DNA of 64,000 nucleotides, taken from the NCBI GenBank assembly GCA_940337035.1, contig OW679202.1, forward strand, positions 46,393,763-46,457,762, given 5' to 3'. The stretch is from Agriotes lineatus. Taxonomy: Eukaryota; Arthropoda; Insecta; Coleoptera; Elateridae. The notes beneath the pieces were generated by a model. It searched no databases. It was not told where the DNA came from and saw nothing but the letters and a program-made list of their open reading frames with translations. Position 1 is the stretch's first letter; every line of letters begins with the position of its first letter. Both the position numbers and the translations under genes were made by a program. This document shows positions 24,271 to 35,400 of this stretch, piece by piece.

Positions 24271-26159
24271 TTTTTTTTCATTTCAGTAATAGTCGCTTTA
24301 AACTACACTTGTTCCTTGTTGCCTTTATAATAATCCAGTCTTTAATGGTAGGTCACTTTATCTGTTTCCGTATCAATTAAGTATTCTGAACTATTATATA
24401 AATCTCTTTTATATATCCTTCATCTAACATTAGTACCATTCTTCCGTTTTCTTCCTCTCACGTACTTCTAATATTTTGGGTTTCTAGTTACTTTCACGTT
24501 TCATCTTGATTTCTTTCCCTTTTCCATGTATGAAAAAGTTTCAAATTCCTAATCTGTGTTCTGGTGATTTATAATTCATTAAACCTTTCTCGTTAGCATT
24601 TCCATTCGTCTTCAGGTTTTACAAATTTTTTAGTTTTAGTCATGTTTTTATACTAGAATCCACTGCGCCCTGTGCCTGATATCTTTTTTGAGTAGCAGTA
24701 TATAGATTTAACTCTGGAAATGCCAAACTGTTTGAATTTTTCTCACTTCCACCCTTAGATCATTTTCTCTATTGCTACGGCACTAGTTTCGTGCCAAATT
24801 TAATTTCACTTAGTTAAGGCTTTGTTTGTGTAACATGTTATATGCTACCTCGAGTCACTTTTCAAAAATTTACTTTTCATGTTCAGTCTAATCTTAATAC
24901 CATTTATGCGATTATTATTAGGTTCTTCCGCTTGATTTCTCAGAGTAGATACCAAATTCATCTTTAATAAGCTGTTCCACTCTTAGATTAGACATTGTTT
25001 CTTCGTTTACCTTTCACATACTTCTGAAACTTAACTGTACTAGTTAGTTCTTCTTTCCTTATTGTTGTTCTTTTTACTTTAATTGTTTCCTTAGTTTCCT
25101 ACTTCTTTTAGTGAAAGTGTTTTTCATATCGTACAGCAAGTATTTTAAGTGTTTCATTACTTTTCTTGGTTTTCTTTATCACTTTATTTCACTCCTGATT
25201 ATTATAATAATCATAAGATCTGATTACTTTCTTCGTGTGGCCGAATACTCGCTGCTCATTTTCTCTGTCTTACCTTTGTCTCTTTTTTTTTTACAAATTC
25301 CCTGACTTAAGTTCAGATTCGGTTATCGCGCACTAACCTGTTTTTTACTTTTAGATTGTACTTGATAGACTTTACAGTATACCTATGTATTCAGTTCAGA
25401 AGTTATCAGTAAAATGATTTTTCCTTCTTACACGTTTTCGATCTTTCAGTATCAGCCTTAATGTGGTATGTGAATCATGGATAAAACAAAATATGACCAT
25501 CTGAGCAACTAGGTTGTACGATCTCCACAATATTGAAGGTGACTGACTGACTCATTTAATATCAAGATCTAACGATACGGTTAGAACAGAGTTGTGCAAG
25601 GCTAACGACAAAAATCTGAGGAGAAATTCACAGAGGCATGCAAGCATAGAAATGAAATTAGCTAGAACAAGGCAGCAAGCACGTCTCTACTCATAAAAAA
25701 TAGAAACGACGGTAAAATAAACCCATGAAGTGAGAATAATTTTGTAAAGTACCAAGATCTAGTAAAAAGACGAAAAGTATTAGACATTCCAGTTGAGGTA
25801 CAATCAAACCAATTGTTTAAGTATGTATGAAAAATTAGACATTAAAGAAAATTTTACATATATATTCCAAGTAGTTATTGTTCTGGTGTAATTATATCGC
25901 AGATTGAAAGAGTATTATACATATAATAATGGTATTAAACTTTATTTCTGTACATTCGGTATTGTAAGTTGACTAAGTTAATAAAATCACACTGCAGAAA
26001 ACCTTGTTGAACCAAGTTGAAATATGAGAGAGAATATTTAGTAGTCTCTAGTTATTAAAGTTGTCAACAAAATACGAAGAATACCAATAAGTAATAATTT
26101 AAGTATGCTAGAAATGTCTCAGTATATGGTAGGAGATTAATTAAATATCAAAGCAATTT
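24271..26159. other. Pyrimidine-rich anonymous stretch
   Basis: About 24290-25330 is strikingly rich in T and C on the + strand (many TTCTT, TTTCC and CTTTT blocks) without a clean tandem unit. It resembles similar stretches near 10800-11260 and 41270-41470. From 25330 the composition becomes A-rich. No coding feature was identified. Confidence 0.45.
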
Positions 26160-26480
26160 CAATTTATTATCGGTCGGGAGGTATCAACAGTTTTCTTGTA
26201 GGTGTTTCGTGTTGCTAACGGTAGCTGCGCATGGAGAGGTTCGAGATGAAAATCGCCATTCTAGAACCCTAGAAACCAGAAGGGCGGATGAGGTCAGGAC
26301 TCGGCTTCCTTGGCTCTTGGCAAAGCCATCATTCAAGGCAGCCATCGGATAATAAGTACGCTGGACTAAACGAGATAGAGGACAGATTTCGTGCTCAATT
26401 TTTTAAATGTACTGGCGCAGATTTGCTTTGCAATTGGCAAATGGAAATGTTATCGCTGCCTTGCGTTCTATAGAGCTTTT
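26160..26480. other. Locally GC-raised block, unassigned
   Basis: It has a more balanced base composition than its flanks and a 61-codon + strand frame (26288-26473) ending at TAG. The residues show no family signature. It may be an exon or a repeat fragment. Confidence 0.25.
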
Positions 26481-26999
26481 TAAGGCGGGAAAGTGCTCTT
26501 TTGAGATTTCTTCAATTATTATTAATGCTAGTATTTTAATTTTAGAAAAAAACTGAAAGCGAAAAATCAAGTGGAAAATAATTTATTACCTGTGTTGATA
26601 CGATTATTTTATAATATCTTACGCTGGAAATCTCAGGCAACGTTGTGTATACTTTTGTTTTAATTTTGACTTCAATACCCGCTTTTCGAGTTTTACCGTA
26701 GTAATTGCGTTTAGTTTAATTATTATCATTATTTATAGCACCTAGTAAAAATATGATAGGGATTAGTCGAGATATTAACTGCGCAATAATTATTATAATT
26801 GTTTTTACTATGTTGCGTTGCAAAAATTAGGAATAAGATAGACAATTTAGGTAGACATGTGTAATTAAAATACGCATAAAGAGATTAGGTTCCAAGAGCA
26901 AAATTCATATTTTTGGAAATCTCCGAATACAAATAAATGCGCAAGCCAAGGTTTACAAAATACAGCTACAGGATAGAATTTTAGACGAAATTAACCCAC

Positions 27000-27336
27000 C
27001 TGAGAGAAAGGAAATACTAACGTCGTCGGCTCCCCTTTCAAACACGTATATTAGTTCGGAATTTCCGAGGGGAACAAAAATTCCTAAATTGCTGTGATGC
27101 CCGAACGCGAATTCTCCAAGCTCTCTAGTTACATTTTCGTAACTGTCACAATGTAACATATGTACCAAGTAATGAGAAAGTAAAGTCGTAAATTTCCCAT
27201 TGATTTGGAAAGTTTGACGGTCCAAACCAATACTAAATCGATACAAACTAAGTACAAGTTTATAAGGGCACAGCGTTACCACTTCGTCATACTGATCCAA
27301 TTTCAAGTTACGTTTCAAAAAAACCGTGAATGTGCT
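27000..27336 (-). CDS. Candidate internal exon of an unidentified gene
   Basis: On the reverse strand the frame is open for more than 110 codons, from just after an ATTAG that could be a splice acceptor (27337-27341) down to CTCAG followed by GTGGGT, a good donor-like junction at 27000/26999. The translation has a non-random, globular look (for example QTFQINGKFTTLLSHYLVHM and SNLGIFVPLGNSELIYVFER) with no transposon motif. I do not recognise the family. The polypyrimidine tract before the acceptor is weak, and no partner exon was found in the window. It might equally be an unrecognised element fragment. Confidence 0.28.
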
Positions 27337-27341
27337 CTAAT

Positions 27342-28500
27342 TAGAGTTATGTGCAGCACACTTTGCTGAAGTGGATGATTAAAAAACGGTTTTACCTAGC
27401 TGAGAAAAATTTTCACTAAGTTTATTAAAGTACGACGGTGATTTCCTTTGTTTGAATAAAGATAAACATATTATAATTTTATCAGATCACAGCAGAAAAG
27501 GGCCTTATTTTAAAGTGCTTTGTAAAAATTTCAAGCAAACAGGTCATCTCTGAATATAGAAGTATATTTAGTTAGTCTCTTCATTTTAATGAATTGTAGG
27601 TAACTACAAAAATAGATGTATCGATTCTCATGTTTAAATTGTAGTTTAAAATTAATCTTATGATTATATTTTCAATATTTCAATTACGAATAATTGACAT
27701 ACTTCTAGTTTTAATATAAAAAAACTATCATGTCTAGACAAGCGTGTAATAAAGATCGCCTTTTAGCTCTATTTGTTGTTTTCTTATTATGTCCTCTGGT
27801 AGTCTTGTCTGTGTGGTTAACTACCACGTGGAGTTTCGACACCGACGGTCATCCGCTTAAGCTATGACAGCCCATGAGAATTTCTTCTGGCCATCTGTTA
27901 GAAATGGGACGTAGAACTTTATAACCTACATCAATATTTTTTCTGCAGCGATCTAGTACCTCTTATTCATTGAACGTACTCGAATTATTACAAGGAGATA
28001 GACGTTATGTTTTCTCTACAACCTAATAGCTGTATTTGATCGTAATAACTTAATCTTCCTGTGCAATATTTACGTTCCAACTGTTTTAACAAGAGTTTTC
28101 CCTGAAGTCAACTAAAGCTCAGTTTTACATTGCCGAGAGTCAATGGCGTAGCATTTTATTTTCTAAAGAAAATTCCCTGTGTTACAATTAATTATTTTTA
28201 CAATACAACATTTATTATAAATGTTGATTAATTACTTAAGTAGCATTATTTGGTAAATACTATCTGCCCTATTAAAGCATTTCTTATATTATTTGTATTT
28301 ACATAATATACTTCCTTCTTCTTCATTATTTTCAAATAAATTTGCCTTCTCTCGGATTTTTCACTCAAACTAGAATAACTTCCTATAATTTTTTTCTTTT
28401 ATATGTTACTTCAAAAATACACTTTTAAAAATATATGTACTCGTAAATACATGATTCATTGCGGTCTAAAACGTTTGTTTATACCAAAAATATTAGACGG
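27342..28500. other. Anonymous AT-rich sequence
   Basis: No coding or repeat structure is supported. A motif pair near 27830-27864 looks like tRNA B and A boxes on the reverse strand, but too close together. Confidence 0.45.
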
Positions 28501-28510
28501 AAAAGCTGGT

Positions 28511-29493
28511 TTAATTATTCTTGTTAACATAGAATTTCAGCTTAGACCGCGTAGTCTTTATGGATAAACACCCAGCATTCTCTGGTTGAATGTGCCTTAC
28601 ACCTTGTGAACTCGAGCAAGGATCCACATGATGGCCATGCTCTTTGATACCTCTTGTTATTGAAGTACCTTGTAAACGAGGATACTTAGGCAGATTTAGC
28701 CTTGTTGCTGTTTGTGCACCCATATTCACTAACGTTTTGCGAGATCTTGCAACTTGCATTATCAGAGTAACAGTTGAATTAAGAACTGAAGATCGGTGTG
28801 GAACTATATATCTGTGCCAGTCGCTTGGAGCGACGTAACGCTGATTGGTCGTTCAAGTACAGCGTAATCCGTGGAACGTGGCCGTATAACGCACATTGGT
28901 TGTACTGCTTTAGATCGTGTATCACAGAAGTCTACGTTTTCTATTTCTATGGCTTTATGTATCACTCGTGGAAAGAAGTGAGATATTATGGCAGGTACTC
29001 TGGGGTGCTGAAGTTCTAAGATGTGCCCATTTGTAAATGTATACTCAGCTACGGCTGATTTTGTGATGCGTTTGTGTTTGCAACCGCCTTCATGTTCTTG
29101 AAGTCTTAGATCAATGGAACGACTAGTGTGTCCAATGTAACTCGAGCTGCAATAACAAGAAATGTGACACACGTCAGAGCTTTTTAAACATTAAATTTTG
29201 ACTTTTACTAATCTGAAGCCGTTACCCAAAGTTTCATTGGTCGTGAACACAGTTTGGATGTTGCATCGTTTCAGGACACGTCTTATCTTATCAGTCGAGG
29301 CTTCAACGCAATTGCGAAATGCTAAGCCTTCCAGAGGTGTAGATTCTTCTTTAGCCTTTTGCGCCATAGTCTTGTCTAGCGCTTTTCGTATGGCGGTGGT
29401 TGTATATCCGTTCTTTTGTAAAGAGTCAAATAGATGTTCCTTTTCTTTCTCTAGATTTTCTGCATCTGATATAATTGTTACATACCATACCAT
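28511..29493 (-). mobile_element. Penelope-like element, 5' truncated
   Basis: This is the reverse-strand fragment of a Penelope-like retroelement, comprising the end of the reverse transcriptase region and the GIY-YIG endonuclease domain. The coding portion is 28804-29493. The weakly open stretch 28511-28759 in another frame is probably the decayed C-terminal extension or 3' region. I saw no terminal repeats, and the fragment is truncated upstream of the catalytic reverse transcriptase motifs. Penelope-like elements are patchily distributed but frequent in arthropods. Confidence 0.7.
28804..29493 (-). pseudogene. Penelope-like RT C-terminus plus GIY-YIG endonuclease, one in-frame stop
   Basis: One continuous reverse-strand frame of 230 codons is broken by a single TAA (29191-29193). 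Before the stop it has the family's linker features: a Lys/Glu-rich helix, KNGYTTTAIRKAL, then DKIRRVLKRCNIQTVFTTNE. After it comes the endonuclease: SDVCHISCYCSSSYIGHTSR, where YIG and the following Arg are kept while the GIY position reads DVC. RLQEHEGG and KSAVAEYTFTNGHIL follow, the latter with the Glu and His expected in the domain, then SHFFPRVIHKAIEIE. The Cys pairs near the GIY position match the known CCHH-type insertion only loosely. Upstream the catalytic reverse transcriptase core is missing, so the copy is dead. Confidence 0.8.
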
Positions 29494-29799
29494 ACGCTGA
29501 CTTTATGAAAACAACACAGCCAAAGTGAGAATATTCAAAGGAAATTTACATTTCTAGCTGGGTTCAGGCAAGTTCGAATCATTTCTCTATCACTATTTAC
29601 TGTAACATATCCACCGAGTTTTTAAAGCGAAAAGTGCTCGATTATTGAAACGGAGTTATCTCGTCGAATAAAAATGTATGCATTAAAGTTACAAAACAAA
29701 AAACATCAACGTCAACTGAGTGGAGAACAATTTGCTACATATCCGAACGATAGCTGGTATCGAGGTGGTGGACAGCTGTATCTACCTATCGTCTCATCG

Positions 29800-29910
29800 C
29801 AAGAACACTACCACCAAGTTAACAAAAATCTGGAAAGACAAGTCACAATTAAAATCACAAAGCTTAAGCTAGTCAAAACAGTAGCTTTTCCGACAGCCCG
29901 TTACTAGACA
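29800..29910 (+). pseudogene. Short LINE reverse-transcriptase C-terminal fragment
   Basis: The frame reads KNLERQVTIKITKLKLVKTV followed by AFPTARY and a stop. A Lys-rich run with KLKLVKT-x-x-FP-x-A-x-Y is the signature just downstream of the polymerase domain in the RTE-like and related LINEs seen twice elsewhere in this window (compare 33650-33720 on the reverse strand). Only about 35 codons are recognisable and the borders are indistinct. Confidence 0.45.
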
Positions 29911-31639
29911 GTAGTTTTAAATATCTATTTTGTCGAAATTATCCTTAATATTTGTATGAAACTAATTGCTTAAGGTAAGTAAGCCGTTAAACTTATTGTC
30001 AATGATAATAGTGCACCACACCTTGACTGAGTGTGATATGGGCAGTGTCTCTGGCAGACCCAAACAGCTATATATTCCTAGCTATTAAGAATCAACCATA
30101 CGTTCATCTTTTCTTCTTCTTCTCCCTTCTACCTTCTAAGTCTTCCTCTCGGGGGAGAGTTGCGTACTAAGACTCCACGGTTGCCAAAACCGATCAAGGG
30201 AATTATGCAATGGTATGTAGCACTATATTTATGTCACTATTTTACTGACGTAGTTATACCAACTTCTTTTATGACAATATATTTCTTTATTCACGCAACT
30301 GTTTACGTAAATTTTAAAAATATGTTAGGAAATACATTTCTATATCTTAAAAACACCATTAATAACAGCCACAAGATCCATAAATTTCTTATCCACCTTG
30401 CATTCTAACTCTGTCGAATACACTTTTCTTTTGGTTATAAAAATATTTTACTTAATTCAGTTCTAAACACATTTTACGCATATCTTAGCTGAACAGGAGC
30501 TTAAGCTTAATTAAAGGTGAAATATTTGTTAAGTAGAGACCTAAAAAGTAATTTAGTTTTAAAAGCAAGTTTGAATAAAGTTTTATTTATTAACAAAAAC
30601 CAGTGTGGATTGCCTCAGGATATCAATGTTCCAGTCTAGTAAGGTGTCACTGAGAACTTCTTGATTTTTCAGTTTCAGCGCGCTCTTTACATTTACTTAC
30701 TTTAAAAGCCGCTTATGGGTACATTCGTTTTACTTTCAAACAAGTTTTCAACTACTAAAGTTTAACAAGTAATGGCGAAATTCTTAAGCCAAGAAAAACT
30801 TTATAAAATGAATTTACAAATTAATTAAAATAATCCGAAGCCTTTTATTGTCGTTTTTCACACAGACTATGGATTTTTTTTTGCTTCGGCGACTGCTATA
30901 GGCAAAATTACATGCAAACGATATTAAATCCTTTTCCAACAGGTCTGAACTCCCGAAATTTTGTTTCAGCTCAAAAAGCTCTACAATTTACTATTTAGAA
31001 TTTTGACGTTTAATTGCAACATCGTTTTAAGTTTTTCTTAAAAACCCTTTATATGTGATACAAGAAATTTCTCATTTCACCAAAAACGGAAAACTAACTC
31101 CTTCAAGTTATATTATCGCACATAAATATTTTTATTTATTTTCTTATATACTACTCCATCGTAAGCCTTAATATGTTAAATTTCTGGACAGGATCGGGCC
31201 TAGCCTAAAATTTCCAATTCTTGTAAACACGCTCCTGGGGGCTTCAGGTCTTGGGTTTAGAAAAAAAGCATTCGTAACAACCACTGTCCAATAAAAATAC
31301 CACTACGAATTAGCCACTTTCAGGATTAAAGGTAGTATCAGGCTCTATCTGTTGAACCGGCGCGATCAAAGTTGTATGCCCGTTACCATATTATGTTATA
31401 CACATGATTGCGCCATATATGCGACGACTTCGGCTAAGGGAAATTCGCAAGAAAGAAGGGAACTAATTATTGCGAAGCCTAAACGAACAAAATCGGTTTA
31501 AAAACGAGACAGCGATTTACCAATACCATTAGTAAAGAGCGCGATTGGAATAGAGACTGCAGATAATGTGGCATTTCTGATTTAGGTATGACAAGGGATA
31601 GATATGTTCTTCGGCATTCTTCAATAATTAAAATAATAT
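29911..31639. other. Anonymous AT-rich sequence
   Basis: About 30060-30200 contains AAGACTCCACGG with a nearby CCG block, which also occurs at 41612-41635 in a SINE, so it may be a body fragment of that SINE. Otherwise I see nothing to report. Confidence 0.4.
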
Positions 31640-31722
31640 ATTTACCGGGCACTAGTTTCAAACTCGTAACCTCAGGCTCTGTAGCCCGGCGGTTGTGCTG
31701 CTTCGCCATCCTGACGGGGTAA
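31640..31722 (-). mobile_element. tRNA-derived SINE head
   Basis: On the reverse strand an A-box-like TGGCGAAGCAGC (31698-31709) is followed about 40 bases later by a B-box-like GAGTTTGAAACTAGT (31651-31665) and then by CCGG and an AT-rich tail. Spacing fits an internal pol III promoter of tRNA origin. The T-arm is degenerate, so a functional tRNA is unlikely. Confidence 0.45.
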
Positions 31723-31954
31723 TAACACGATCGCTAAGGTTCATTACTGGCAGCTCGTTTAAAAATCGACACTTATAAAGAGTAGCGACTGATCATTATT
31801 ATAGCATATGTCGTCCTCGGGTGATCGTGTTTTTCATCCATCCGGTGTGACACTTTACTTAATAATCACATCGTAAACATAAGTACAGGAATACGTTTGA
31901 TTTACAGTGTCATTAAAGAATATGAATATCTCTGCCAAAGAATGAATGACAGCA

Positions 31955-32810
31955 AGGTTAAGCTGTAAATTAAAAATGTAGAAATTTAAGAAAGTTTTTG
32001 AAAAATACTCGACGGCAATAAAGCTCAACATACCGTCCGTTCAAAAGAAAGCAGAAGCCATAGAGCAGTGATTAGAAACCTTTATCGTGCACCTCAGATT
32101 GATGCAATTAAAGCAGCTCTAATAAAATACCGACACAAACCTAAGAGTATAATTAAAACATTGCTAAAGCTTGTAAGTTGAATCTGACACAATTCGCTAA
32201 AACCCTGACCCACACAAATATTTAGCATTTGCTAAATATTTGTGTGGTTAGCGGTTTTTAACGAATTGTATATAACAATATGCAATGCGGAACTCCAATC
32301 AAATGCCAGTAAGAAAGAAATATTTAAGATGCAATACCCAATACCCATCAAAAAAACGCAGTGTAGGCGATGCCAATGTTATGAACATACCCGCAACTTC
32401 TGTACGACGCCATTTATGCGTAAGTTGTGGACAAAATCACGAGTCGAAGGAAAGTAAACAGAAAACAAACAACGCCACCAATTTTGCACCATATTGTGCA
32501 AGGGAAATACCCCGCGAACTTCAAAGGGTGCCAAGTTTGCGTGAAAATACTAAACGGACGATATCCAGACGCCAAATTAAGACAAGCGACACAGTTAAAA
32601 CAGGTTGCACAATATGTACATGTACCCATCGATTTACCATAGTTATCAAGACACTTAGGGACAATCCAAGTACCAGCAGTGCACGATAATGCTGGTGAAC
32701 ATATTACAAAAAACCTTAGAACAACATATACACAAGCATCTTCGTTAGGGCAAATCACTGCAAGGACAAACCAGCTGAACTACCCAATGCCTTGAATGAA
32801 ATTAAAACCA
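31955..32810 (+). pseudogene. Jockey-clade LINE ORF1 (Gag-like) relic
   Basis: This is the remnant of the RNA-binding first protein of a Jockey-type LINE. It starts with the PRE_C2HC-type region (AVIRNLYRAPQIDAIKAALI near 32070-32130). It then has a perfect CCHC zinc knuckle, CRRCQCYEHTRNFC (near 32358-32400), a second knuckle whose last Cys is lost (CVSCGQNHESKESK), and a third Jockey-typical block, KYPANFKGCQVCVKI. Frames shift at least three times. A 81 bp near-perfect hairpin (32189-32269) has been inserted between the PRE_C2HC part and the knuckles. After about 32810 the sequence jumps straight to the reverse transcriptase. Confidence 0.8.
32189..32269. repeat. Hairpin of two about 40-base arms
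   Basis: The left arm ACAATTCGCTAAAACCC and the inner CCACACAAATATTTAGCA are mirrored on the right by TGCTAAATATTTGTGTGG and then GGTTTTTAACGAATTGT. There is practically no loop (centre near 32229). Arms differ at only a few positions. It lies inside the Jockey ORF1 relic, where other elements of the clade have coding sequence. Confidence 0.85.
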
Positions 32811-32849
32811 TGATAGAAAGATTGAAAACGAAAACGCACGGTGCATCTT

Positions 32850-33212
32850 AAAGGAGTTACCCAAGAAAGAGCTGCTGGTAATTACTTTTATTTGCAATAC
32901 AGATTTGAGAACGAGAAACTTCCCAGCGCAGTGGAAGGTTGCCAATATTGTCTTCATCCAAAAACCCAGTAAGCCGCCTAATGAAAACGCATCCTACAAA
33001 TTGATAAGTTTGCTCAACATCGTCTCGAAGCCCTTTGAAAGGCAAATATTAAAAAAACTAATGCCGATTGTAACCGCGAAGAAACTGATACCCTATTAAA
33101 GGTTTGGGTTTAGAAAAGAACATTTTGCTGCAGAGCAGGTGCACACTGCACAGGGTAGTTGACACCATAAACAGAACCATTAAGAAAAATGATACTGTCA
33201 AGCCTTTGTTCT
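32850..33212 (+). pseudogene. Jockey-clade reverse transcriptase, N-terminal part
   Basis: The frame reads LKELPKKELLVITFI, then RTRNFPAQWKVANIVFIQKP, then SYKLISLLNIVSKPFERQIL, matching the conserved start of Jockey-type reverse transcriptases (the FP-x-x-WK and YRPISLL blocks). A stop at 33097-33099 and a frameshift follow, with FGFRKEHFAAEQVH readable just beyond. The endonuclease domain that should precede it is absent: only about 40 bases separate it from the ORF1 relic. The domain is cut at about 33212 by an opposite-strand LINE and continues at about 34630. Confidence 0.8.
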
Positions 33213-33214
33213 CC

Positions 33215-34625
33215 CGTAACTTCATTACTGAAGTGTGACCCCATGTTATTATGTTACAGTATCCGTAATATTTTTCCATTTCTCTCTGTCTGAGACAGAT
33301 CTTATATTTTCCTGGAGTGACACTTCGGTGAAATATTTAGCTTGGTCGATCCAGCGCTTTGGAGAGCTTTCACAAAGTCTCACCCCTTCTACTTTTCCCT
33401 GAATGGCTAGTTTTTCTAAGTTATGTTCTGTTCTGTGACATGTCCGAAGTATTTAAGTATTCGCTGTCTTATTTGTTTCTGACAGTCTGTCTCGAATGTT
33501 AAGTTCCCTCAGTATGGACGCGTTGGATCTATGAGCTGTCCAGGGAATCTTCAAGAGTCTTATCCAGATTCACATCTCGAATGCATCAATCTTCGCCAAG
33601 TCTACAGCTTTTATCGTCCATGTTTCAGCGCCATATAATGCAATGGGAAAAACAAGTGTTTTTACGATCTTAAGTTTCGTACCTTTTGTGTTGTTTTTGT
33701 CCTTCCAGATCTTATTCAGGTTGACCATGGCCGCCTTGGCAAGTGCAATTCTTCTTCTGAACTCGTTAGTCGAGTTTCCTCCTCTATTAATAAGTGAACC
33801 AAAATATATTATCTCAGTAACATTCCCAACATCGCGGATTTTCGGTGGATTTTCTATCTTGTTAGCTCGATCGATGGTCATTAACTTCTATTTTAGTCTG
33901 AAGCGTAAGCCTTCTCTTTCCACTCTTTCAATAAGTTCGGACATCTCCTCTTCAGTTTTTGCAATGAGAATTGTGTCATCAGCATAGCGTCAGTTGTGTA
34001 TCTTCCTTCCCCCGATAACTATGTCGCCTTCCCAGTTTTCTAGAGCATTTCGAAGTATATGTTCGCCATAAATATTAAACAATAGGGGGAACAAAACACA
34101 TCCTTGTCGGACACCTCATTGAATTTTAAAGGATTTACAGATTCTTCCATCAACTTTGATATTTACTGAGGCGTTTTTATATAATTTTCTTATTAGCAGA
34201 GCTAGATGTTGGGGAGTTCCCATTACCAATAGAGTTTGCCATAATTTATGCCAGGTTATGCAATCAAAAGCCTTGCTGTAATCTAGGAAACATATGTATG
34301 TCAGTATTGTATACTCCCTGGCCTTTTTGATGATTTGTGGAACGTTTAGAATTTGTTGACTTGTACCTTTACCGTTTAAAAATCTTGCTTGTTCTTGTGG
34401 AATCTGACTATCTAGAAAATTTTTGAGTTGTTGTACAGGGTTCTGAGCATTATCTTGCTTGGGTGCAATATTAGTGCAACTATTCTGTAATTACTACACT
34501 TTTGGCTAGTCCCTTTTTTATGGAGCGGAATAAGAGTGGATGTGGTCCAGATATTCCATATTATATCTATGCCTTTGGAGTCTAATTGTTTTCAAAAGCC
34601 TTTGATACAGGGATGTTATTCAGTT
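33215..34625 (-). mobile_element. Non-LTR retrotransposon inserted antisense into the Jockey copy
   Basis: A 5' truncated LINE on the reverse strand begins inside the reverse transcriptase (STLIPLHKKGTSQKCSNY near 34480-34540) and runs to a degenerate 3' end near 33215-33240. It belongs to a different lineage from the Jockey host. TGATAC occurs at both borders (33187-33192 and 34614-34619) and may be the target duplication. The resumed Jockey frame lacks about 15 codons at the junction, so some host sequence was lost or the border is off by that amount. Confidence 0.75.
33300..34540 (-). pseudogene. LINE reverse transcriptase relic
   Basis: Reverse-strand blocks in order: QIPQEQARFLNGKGTSQQIL; ICFLDYSKAFDCITWHKLW (34240-34292); GVRQGCVLFPLLFNIYGEHI (GVRQGC at 34098-34115); RYADDTILIA (YADD at 33974-33985, all three catalytic acids kept); then the post-polymerase region. 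The last open part, 33570-33881, has EFRRRIALAKAAMVNLNKIW, KLKIVKTLVFPIALYGAETW and KIDAFEM. Below 33570 a broken RILRYFGH-like motif and the C-terminus are readable. Stops occur before GVRQGC and before YADD, so it is non-functional. The APE endonuclease is missing through 5' truncation. Confidence 0.85.
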
Positions 34626-34629
34626 TAAA

Positions 34630-35400
34630 AATGCCTTCCGGACAGTTTGTACCTAATACTAAAATCCTACCCATATGAAAGACACTTTCATCAACGGTAT
34701 CTCAAAAGACTGTCCTGGGGCCCATACTCTATCTTCTCTATCCTGCAAATCTGCCTGTTAGTGAGGTCAAAATAGCAACGTTTGCAGACGATACTGCCAT
34801 CCTGGCCACAGATAAAGACCCAGTAAAAGCGTAGCAGAATCTCAAAAGTTCATAGCTAGTGCGAAAAATTATTACTTTTACTAAACGTAGAGGGATATGC
34901 CCAACGATTACTTTAAATGGTGATCAAATACAACAAGCAGGTAATGTAAGATACTTAAGGATGCAGCTGAACAATGGGCTTACATGGGGAACCCTTATAT
35001 AGAAAAAGCAAGGTAAGTTAAACCTCAAACTAGGAAAATACGACTGGCTGCTAAGAAGAAACTCCCCTCTCCCGCTTGATAACAAAGTAATCCTTTAAAA
35101 AGTAATATTTGACCAGTGTAGATGTATGGCATTCAGTTATGAGGTACAGCAACTATTTAAAATATAGGTGTCTTTGAAAGATTTCAGATCAAGGTGCCGA
35201 GAACTATCATCAAGAACTATCACCAAGCACTACATTACTAATATGAATATGCAAAGTGACCTTAACATTTGTTCTGTGAAAGATGTTAGTATAGTGACAA
35301 CTAATAAAAAGTATGTCGCTAAATTGAAAGACCACACGGATGTGCTAAAGCTATATCTATTAGACAATACTAACCGGAACCGCAGATTTATTCTTCTTTC
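34630..35400 (+). pseudogene. Jockey-clade reverse transcriptase, C-terminal part
   Basis: This resumes the interrupted Jockey frame. Blocks are LILKSYPYERHF, the VLGPILYLLYPANLP segment (about 34715-34760), ATFADDTAILATDKDPVKA with the catalytic FADD at 34781-34792, RGICPTITLNGDQIQQAGNV, NLKLGKYDWLLRRNSPLPLD, and a tail ending YVAKLKDHTDVLKLYLLDNT shortly before the last stop (35438). Several frameshifts and stops. Together with 31955-33212 it represents one Jockey insertion with an internal deletion. Confidence 0.8.

Noticed and set aside
27830..27864. tRNA-like A and B boxes on the reverse strand
   Set aside because: The two boxes are only about 20 bases apart, too close for a pol III promoter of tRNA type.
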